Origin: Bacteroidales bacterium
GTDB taxonomy: Bacteria > Bacteroidota > Bacteroidia > Bacteroidales > NBLH01
Length of the DNA stretch: 7,782 bases
Direction of reading: 5' to 3'
Assembly (NCBI GenBank): GCA_029933755.1
Contig: JAOZNO010000003.1
Coordinates: 1-7,782 of the forward strand
Positions 1 to 5,179 of this stretch are shown in pieces; the first letter of the stretch is position 1, and every line of letters starts with the position of its first letter. The notes below the pieces were generated by a model. It worked only from the letters and a program-made list of their open reading frames with translations. It searched no databases and was not told the origin of the DNA. Position numbers and translations under genes: made by a program.

Positions 1-1655
1 ATTATAAGATTGCAGATAGTATTTCAGGTGGGGCTGCCAAATTATTTAAAATTTTAGCAGGTAAAGATCGAAACTACTTATTAAGCAAGTTAGAATCTTA
101 TCATACAGGTCTTAAAATTCAAATTGATGATTTTATTGACTACGTTATATCAGGTGCTCGAATTCTTGACACGATTCAAACCAGTTTAAACTCGGTATTT
201 ATTCCGGTTAAAAATTTTAATCAGAATTTAATGACACTAAATTTTTTACTTGCCAATTTAAAATTAAATTTAACCTATATTAATAAACAGGATGACATTG
301 TTGATAAAATAAACAGCTTAATTATAGAAATAAAATCAACAAAAGAAGGTTATGATTCACTTGAACTTAATATTAATAAATTAAAGGTTTTAGTCCTTTC
401 TGTTTTTGATTTCTTCAAGGATTTAAAAGATCAGCAAAATGTTACACTGGAGTCATTATTAGAACAAATAAAATCAAGTGTCGTAATTTTATCAGCCAAA
501 CATCAAGAAGCATCTATTCAGATGCCTATTTTAGCAAAAAAAACTGAAGATTATTTTAATAACGTGAGTGAGATTATTACAAATCTACAGTTTCATGATA
601 TAATTAGGCAAAAGATGGAGCATGTACAGCAAACGCATAAAGAAATTATTGATGAACTAAGTGCATTTGATTTTTCTGATAAAAACACAAAGCTTGCTGA
701 ACATACAAGAAAATTTTTTAGAATTAGGGATATTGCTGGCGTACAGGTTGCACAGTTGATCCACACGAATCAGGAATATCAGGGAGCTATTGAAAAAATT
801 ACCAAAAACTTTATGGAAATTGGCGAGGATATGAAAAGTATTGCAGCAATGTGCTCTACTTTTTCTGGTCATAGTATTACGCATGGTATTACGCATTTTC
901 GCGAAATTGAGAAAAAGCTGGAAATGTCTGTTGAGTTAATCAATAAGTTTTCAACTGATGGAGAAGAGTTCAGTAGTAAAGTAAATTTAATTCAAGAATC
1001 TTGTAATGTAGTTAATGATGAATTATCTGGCTTAAGTAGTCGAAATAAAATATTAAGTAGCAGTATTATTGAAATTTTTCAAATGCTTGATGACTTTGAT
1101 GTTGACATACCTGGTCTGGAAATGTTGAAACTCCAAATTTCGGATATAAATTCAAATATTTTTGAGGAGCTTGAATTAATAAAAAGTCATTATGTAGATG
1201 TTAATGATGAATTATTTTCAATTGGTACTATAGTTGAGAATGATTACGAAAAAGATTTCAAACTCAAATTACAAAGAATTTCTGAAAGTATTTACTCAAT
1301 TGTTAAAGTGTTAAATGAAGATAATTCAGAGGTAGAAGAAATACTTGAACAAAACAAGAAAAATGGTAATCAGTTAGCAATGAATATTCAAACTTCAATA
1401 GAAAAAGTAAAATATTATGACTTTTTTGAACAAGTAATTGAAGAAATAATTATTCAATTAAATAATATTTACCGTACTATAAAATCAGATTCCGACTCAA
1501 TAAGCTATGACAATACACCTGACATGCAAGACATTAAGGATCGATACACAATGGAAAGTCAGCGTAATATTCACGGGAAAATAATGCAGGATGATGATGA
1601 TGATGCAGATTTAGATACAATTGATGAGGACGATGATGATATAGAATTCTTTTAA
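1..1655 (+). CDS. CheZ-like coiled-coil chemotaxis protein, 5'-truncated by window edge
   Basis: The frame is open from base 3 to the TAA at 1653-1655, giving 550 visible residues. The start lies upstream; the ATG at 231 is internal, because 76 in-frame codons without a stop precede it. No transmembrane segment or signal peptide is visible, and the protein looks almost entirely helical and coiled-coil, so it is probably cytoplasmic. Two motifs resemble the CheZ phosphatase active site, where Asp and Gln lie four residues apart (E. coli D143/Q147, FQDLTGQ). The first is LQFHDIIRQ (Asp codon 597-599, Gln 609-611); the second is YYDFFEQ (Asp 1419-1421, Gln 1431-1433). Between them is a segment AQLIHTNQEYQ. 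The last 23 residues are rich in Asp and end in IEFF. The stop is 23 bp before the STAS gene, suggesting co-transcription. The inferred role is CheY-P dephosphorylation. The alternative is a receptor-like or scaffold protein, since related proteins are often annotated as MCP-like. Confidence 0.72.
   Translation, partial: YKIADSISGGAAKLFKILAGKDRNYLLSKLESYHTGLKIQIDDFIDYVISGARILDTIQTSLNSVFIPVKNFNQNLMTLNFLLANLKLNLTYINKQDDIVDKINSLIIEIKSTKEGYDSLELNINKLKVLVLSVFDFFKDLKDQQNVTLESLLEQIKSSVVILSAKHQEASIQMPILAKKTEDYFNNVSEIITNLQFHDIIRQKMEHVQQTHKEIIDELSAFDFSDKNTKLAEHTRKFFRIRDIAGVQVAQLIHTNQEYQGAIEKITKNFMEIGEDMKSIAAMCSTFSGHSITHGITHFREIEKKLEMSVELINKFSTDGEEFSSKVNLIQESCNVVNDELSGLSSRNKILSSSIIEIFQMLDDFDVDIPGLEMLKLQISDINSNIFEELELIKSHYVDVNDELFSIGTIVENDYEKDFKLKLQRISESIYSIVKVLNEDNSEVEEILEQNKKNGNQLAMNIQTSIEKVKYYDFFEQVIEEIIIQLNNIYRTIKSDSDSISYDNTPDMQDIKDRYTMESQRNIHGKIMQDDDDDADLDTIDEDDDDIEFF
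873..896 (+). repeat. Tandem 12-bp duplication in CheZ-like gene
   Basis: AGTATTACGCAT (873-884) is followed directly by GGTATTACGCAT (885-896), matching at 11 of 12 bases. The unit is codon-phased and encodes SITH-GITH in the middle of the coiled-coil protein. A 12-base insertion adds four residues, about one helical turn, which would shift a heptad register. The segment may therefore lie in a loop or hinge. Confidence 0.7.
1590..1604 (+). repeat. (GAT)5 trinucleotide run encoding the acidic tail
   Basis: Five GAT codons in a row encode five Asp residues in the C-terminal tail of the CheZ-like protein. A second Asp/Glu cluster follows at about 1624-1641. Slippage here would change tail length without breaking the frame. 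Confidence 0.7.
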
Positions 1656-1678
1656 AAAATGACCTAAATAAATATATA

Positions 1679-1999
1679 ATGAGAGATCTTAAATTTAAAA
1701 TTCAACCACCTAAAAAAGGTGATAAAATTGCCAGGTTGTACTTAGCAGGAGATTTGAGTGTAAACAATTTAGCTGATATGGTTATTAAATTCCGTGAAGC
1801 AGAAAAGGATTATGACAATATTGAAATTAATCTTGGAGAAGTAGCAGCATTTGATTTAGCAACTATTCAATTGTTAATTTCAATGAAAAAAACCTGTTTA
1901 AGACACAAAAAAAAGGTAAATTTCAATATTGATATTTCAAAAGACCTGACTAAGCTAATGAATATAACAGGCTTTTCAAATATTATTAAATCACTATAA
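1679..1999 (+). CDS. STAS-domain protein of the chemotaxis operon
   Basis: This 106-residue protein is a single STAS domain, the fold of SpoIIAA-type anti-sigma-factor antagonists. Visible features are an N-terminal beta strand with ARLYLAGDLS (residues 18-27), a central strand and turn EINLGEVAAFDLATIQLL (49-66), and a C-terminal part DLTKLMNITGFSNII that matches the usual helix and strand end. In SpoIIAA the phosphorylated serine directly follows the Asp in a DSSG motif. Here the equivalent segment is D59-L60-A61-T62, so that serine is absent. The gene is 23 bp after the CheZ-like gene and 29 bp before cheY, which points to a job in the same signalling complex rather than in sigma-factor control. 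The start is the first ATG in frame, without a Shine-Dalgarno sequence. The domain call is firm; partner and function are unknown. Confidence 0.82.
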   Translation: MRDLKFKIQPPKKGDKIARLYLAGDLSVNNLADMVIKFREAEKDYDNIEINLGEVAAFDLATIQLLISMKKTCLRHKKKVNFNIDISKDLTKLMNITGFSNIIKSL

Positions 2000-2028
2000 A
2001 TAAAAAGAATAAAAATAATTAAATAATT

Positions 2029-2394
2029 ATGGATAAAACAATATTAATTGTAGATGACTCTGAAAGTATTAGGGAAGTTGTTAGTTTCACTCTGGAAAAT
2101 GCAGGATATAACATTATCATTGCAATTGACGGTACTGATGCGTTACCTCATTTTGATGGTAAAGTAATAGACCTTTTATTAACAGACCTTCATATGCCAA
2201 ATATGAATGGGATTGAATTAATTAGAGAGGTGAGAAAAATAGAAGCATATAGTAGAATTCCTATCCTATTTTTAACTACTGAGTCCCAAAGAGACAAAAA
2301 AATAGAAGCAAAAGAAGCTGGCGCAACTGGCTGGATAATTAAACCTTTTGTCCCTGCAAAACTGCTGGCGGCAATAACTAAAGTTATGCGTTAA
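2029..2394 (+). CDS. cheY: CheY, single-domain response regulator
   Basis: This is a receiver domain of 121 residues with no output domain, the usual length of CheY. The acidic pocket is D9-D10 (LIVDDS), the phosphoacceptor is D53 (LLTDLHMPNMNG), the switch Thr is T83 (FLTTES) and the conserved Lys is K105 (GWIIKPF). The aromatic switch position, Tyr106 in E. coli CheY, is W102 here, a substitution seen in many CheY proteins. It accepts phosphate from CheA and, as CheY-P, is expected to act at the flagellar switch or another motility machine. It lies between the STAS gene and cheA, with a CheZ-like candidate phosphatase two genes upstream. A CheY-like regulator with a non-flagellar target cannot be excluded, but the operon position makes the chemotaxis role very likely. 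Confidence 0.93.
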   Translation: MDKTILIVDDSESIREVVSFTLENAGYNIIIAIDGTDALPHFDGKVIDLLLTDLHMPNMNGIELIREVRKIEAYSRIPILFLTTESQRDKKIEAKEAGATGWIIKPFVPAKLLAAITKVMR

Positions 2395-2398
2395 ATTT

Positions 2399-2429
2399 TG
2401 AACATATCCAAATTGGATATTTGTGTTCA
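2399..2429 (+). promoter_or_regulatory. Inverted repeat / hairpin between cheY and cheA
   Basis: A perfect 7-bp dyad, ATATCCA and TGGATAT, spans 2404-2420 with a 3-base loop AAT. Outside it, TGAAC (2399-2403) pairs with GTTCA (2425-2429) if TTGT (2421-2424) is bulged, giving a 12-bp interrupted stem. It starts 5 bp after the cheY stop and lies in the 92-bp gap before cheA. No clean T-run follows, so it is a poor intrinsic terminator. It could be an RNA processing or stabilising hairpin that sets CheY:CheA ratios, an attenuator, or an operator dyad. The structure is seen in the sequence; the function is inference. Confidence 0.45.
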
Positions 2430-2486
2430 GTTTATTAACTACAACAAATTTAAAATGCAAATTAATTAGATAATACTTTTTATCTT

Positions 2487-4517
2487 ATGGATAGTTTTCA
2501 AAAAAAATTCATTGAAGAAGCTACAGATTTAATAAACAATCTGGAAGAGGCTGTTCTTAACCTTGAAAAAAATAGTACTAATAATGAACTTATTGCTGAA
2601 GTTTTTAGAATAATGCATTCTCTAAAAGGAGGTGGTGGAATGTTTGGTTTTGATGACATTAGCAACTTTACGCATAATTTGGAAACAATTTATGATGAAG
2701 TTCGAAATGGAAAATTAAAAGTAACAGATGATTTATTAAGCATTACCTTTTCATCAGTTGACCATTTACGAAGTTTATTAGACCCTGATGCACTTAAAAA
2801 CAAACAGATTAAAAAAAATAACGACATTCTACTTGGTAGGGTAGATAGTGTTTTAAAAAGTACTGATAGCTCTGAAACTACTCAAATTGAAGAACAAATT
2901 GAAGAACAGGATAAAAATACCCAACAAACAATTTACATCTACTTTGCACCCAACGAGAGTATTATGGATAATGGAACAAATCCACTTTACCTTATAGATG
3001 AACTTTGTTCACTTGGTGCAAGCATTGTATTTCCAAGAACAAGCAAAGTACCCATGCTTTCCAGATTTAATTCTTCGAAATGTTATACTGCCTGGGAAGT
3101 CTTTTTAGTTACCGAAGAACATATCAACAGTATTCATGATGTTTTTATTTTTGTTGAAGATGAAAGTGAACTGGAAATATCTAAAATTGCTGATTTTGAC
3201 ACTCTTTCAAATGAAAAATTTAATAAAAATATACATTCTTTGTATAGTGAAAAAAATCATTTTGACCCAACCGTTATAAAATCACTAATTGATGAAGTGA
3301 TTGAAGAAAGAAAATCAAAAGTGGTAAATGTTAATGAAAAGCTAAAAATATTTACTAAAGAAAATGTAATTTCTAGTATCAGGGTTTCATCTGATAAAAT
3401 TGATCAATTAATGAATTTGGTTTCTGAATTAGTTACCACCCAAGCTAGCTTAAGTCTATACGTTGAGGAAAATCAGGTTCATGCACTAAATCAACTTTCA
3501 GAAAATATTGAGAATATAACGCGCCAACTACGTGATACGGCATTTAGCATTTCTCTAATTCCAATAGAAACAATGCTTACCCGATTTCATAGATTAATAA
3601 GAGACCTTTCTTCTGAATTTAGCAAAAACATAGACTTCATTACGGAAGGTGCAGAAACAGAGCTTGATAAGACTCTAATTCAAGGTCTTACTGATCCATT
3701 AATGCATATTATCCGAAATAGTGTAGATCATGGAATTGAACCAGAAGAAGATCGTATTAAAAGCGGAAAAACACCACAGGGAATGATTTACCTAAAAGCA
3801 TTTTATTCTGGTGCAAATGTGGTTATTAAAATTCAGGATGATGGGCGCGGTATTGATATTGATCGAGTAAGACAAAAAGCAATTGAAAAGGAACTCATAT
3901 CATCAGAAGCAAAATATTCAGATAAAGAAATTCTAGATTTGATATTTATTCCTGGATTTTCTACAGCTCAAAAGGTTACCGATGTTTCAGGTCGGGGTGT
4001 AGGAATGGATGTAGTTAAAAGAAAAATTGATGAAATTAGAGGAACCGTTGATCTGGAATCTAAAGAAAATGTAGGAACTACTATTACCATTAAGCTACCT
4101 CTTACTCTTTCTATTATAGATGGTTTACTCGTAGTAATTGGTGATACCAAATATGTATTACCACTTAATCTTGTAGAGAAAATATATGCCTATGAGCATA
4201 ATGAATTCGAAAATGCTTTTAACAATATAATAATTGTTGATGGTGAGCAAATTCCGTTCTATTATTTAAGAGATGAATTTAACATTTCGGGTAAACCTTT
4301 AAACGTAGAACAACTTGTACTTGTTAAATACGAAGAAAAAAGGATAGGCTTAGTAGTTGATAGTGTTATTGGTGAATATCAAGCAGTATTAAAGCCTTTA
4401 GGTAAGCTTTATAAGAATCATGAAATAATTTCAGGAGCAACGATTCTTGGTGATGGAACTATTGCCCTTGTACTTGATACAAATAAAATTATTAATGAAC
4501 TTTCATTTAAAAATTAA
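2487..4517 (+). CDS. cheA: CheA chemotaxis histidine kinase
   Basis: This 676-residue protein has the P1-P3-P4-P5 architecture with an extra domain after P1. P1 (Hpt, about 1-105) has the phosphorylated H44 in HSLKGGGGMFGF. Residues 106-146 are a polar linker. Residues 147-235 form an alpha/beta domain (NPLYLIDELCSLGASIVF, then VFIFVEDESELEI) in the place of the CheY-docking P2, but not obviously of the classical P2 family. P3 dimerisation runs about 293-360. The P4 ATPase has an N box (IIRNSVDHG, N411), G1 (DDGRGID, 451-457), F box (IFIPGFSTA) and G2 (GRGVGMDVV). P5 (about 538-676) is CheW-like and binds receptors and CheW. All catalytic motifs are intact. It is a cytoplasmic ATP-dependent autokinase that donates phosphate to CheY. 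cheW follows after 8 bp, so the two are co-transcribed. The start, ATG 2487, places P1 at the usual distance from the N-terminus. Confidence 0.96.
   Translation: MDSFQKKFIEEATDLINNLEEAVLNLEKNSTNNELIAEVFRIMHSLKGGGGMFGFDDISNFTHNLETIYDEVRNGKLKVTDDLLSITFSSVDHLRSLLDPDALKNKQIKKNNDILLGRVDSVLKSTDSSETTQIEEQIEEQDKNTQQTIYIYFAPNESIMDNGTNPLYLIDELCSLGASIVFPRTSKVPMLSRFNSSKCYTAWEVFLVTEEHINSIHDVFIFVEDESELEISKIADFDTLSNEKFNKNIHSLYSEKNHFDPTVIKSLIDEVIEERKSKVVNVNEKLKIFTKENVISSIRVSSDKIDQLMNLVSELVTTQASLSLYVEENQVHALNQLSENIENITRQLRDTAFSISLIPIETMLTRFHRLIRDLSSEFSKNIDFITEGAETELDKTLIQGLTDPLMHIIRNSVDHGIEPEEDRIKSGKTPQGMIYLKAFYSGANVVIKIQDDGRGIDIDRVRQKAIEKELISSEAKYSDKEILDLIFIPGFSTAQKVTDVSGRGVGMDVVKRKIDEIRGTVDLESKENVGTTITIKLPLTLSIIDGLLVVIGDTKYVLPLNLVEKIYAYEHNEFENAFNNIIIVDGEQIPFYYLRDEFNISGKPLNVEQLVLVKYEEKRIGLVVDSVIGEYQAVLKPLGKLYKNHEIISGATILGDGTIALVLDTNKIINELSFKN
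2883..2908 (+). repeat. Tandem 12-bp duplication in cheA linker
   Basis: CAAATTGAAGAA occurs twice head to tail (2883-2894 and 2895-2906), followed by the first bases of a third unit. It is codon-phased and encodes QIEE-QIEE-Q in the P1-P2 linker (residues 133-141). The copies are identical at DNA level, which suggests a recent in-frame slippage duplication in a flexible region. Confidence 0.8.
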
Positions 4518-4525
4518 TTGATGAT

Positions 4526-5023
4526 ATGATTGATGAAGAAATTTTACAAACAACAAACACATATTTAACTTTTCAATTGGGAGATGAACGGTTTGCAGTA
4601 AATGTTCGTAACTTACTTAATATTCTGGAATTAATACCAATTACAAAAGTACCAAAATCGCAAGAGTTTTTAAAAGGAGTTATTAACCTTAGGGGTAGTG
4701 TTCTTGGGGTTATTGATATTAAAATAAAATTTAATTTTCCTGTAACAGAATACACCAAAGAAACTTGCATTTTAGTATTACAGGTATTAATGGAAGATGA
4801 TTTAACAGAAGTTGCAGCGATTGTTGACTCTGTTCATGATGTTCTTGAAGTTGATGAAAAAGAAATTTTACCACCACTAAGTGTAGGTATTAAATTTAAA
4901 TCAGAATTTGTTACAGGAGTTATTAAATTTAATGACAAATTTGTTATGGTGCTTGATATGGATAAAATGTTTTCACCTGACCAGTTAATGGAAATTCAAG
5001 AAGATATTGCTACAGATGCATAG
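4526..5023 (+). CDS. cheW: CheW coupling protein
   Basis: This 165-residue single CheW domain is close to the usual family length. Typical features are the opening strand YLTFQLGDERFAVNV (13-27), ILELIPITKVPKSQEFLKGVINLRG (33-57) with the conserved Arg of NLRG at position 56, then VLGVIDIK, VAAIVDSVHDVLEV and the closing FNDKFVMVLDMDKMF. It links receptor signalling tips to CheA P5 in the cytoplasmic array. It starts 8 bp after the cheA stop. An ATG at 4521 reaches a stop after two codons, so ATG 4526 is the start. The last 15 residues (DQLMEIQEDIATDA region) form a short polar tail. The 156 bp after it contain no gene. Confidence 0.95.
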   Translation: MIDEEILQTTNTYLTFQLGDERFAVNVRNLLNILELIPITKVPKSQEFLKGVINLRGSVLGVIDIKIKFNFPVTEYTKETCILVLQVLMEDDLTEVAAIVDSVHDVLEVDEKEILPPLSVGIKFKSEFVTGVIKFNDKFVMVLDMDKMFSPDQLMEIQEDIATDA

Positions 5024-5143
5024 GTAGTACCCTGAAAAAAAATTACATCTATCTATTCCAAAGCCTGTGTCTACTGACATTATTCGTAAGAAGTATCTTA
5101 TAGTGAAGTATGTAAATAAAACGATCATACTCTCTAACTTTTA

Positions 5144-5151
5144 TAAATTTG
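5144..5151 (+). promoter_or_regulatory. Possible Bacteroidota-type -7 promoter element (TAAATTTG)
   Basis: TAAATTTG matches the TAnnTTTG -7 consensus known for Bacteroidota primary sigma factor promoters. It lies 28 bp before the receptor ATG at 5180, in the longest intergenic gap of the window (5024-5179). I see no TTTG -33 element at the expected spacing, so the assignment rests on one box in AT-rich DNA. If real, it would let the receptor genes be expressed separately from the upstream che genes. Confidence 0.33.
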
Positions 5152-5179
5152 ATTTATTATTAAATCTTAAATCTTAATA

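Noticed and set aside
231..233. ATG that could be taken as the start of the first gene
   Set aside because: The same frame is open back to base 3 with 76 sense codons in keeping with the helical, Lys/Ile/Leu-rich protein that follows, so the gene continues upstream of the window.
2455..2469. Four-codon upstream reading frame before cheA
   Set aside because: ATG-CAA-ATT-AAT-TAG is too short and generic in AT-rich DNA to call a regulatory peptide.
2474..2481. TACTTTTT just before cheA as a -7 promoter box
   Set aside because: It lacks the final G of TAnnTTTG, has no -33 partner that I can see, and is only 5 bp from the ATG, leaving almost no leader.
5022..5040. Possible terminator after cheW (short GGTA/TACC dyad followed by A's)
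   Set aside because: The stem is about 4 bp and is followed by an A-run rather than a T-run on the + strand, so it does not fit an intrinsic terminator.
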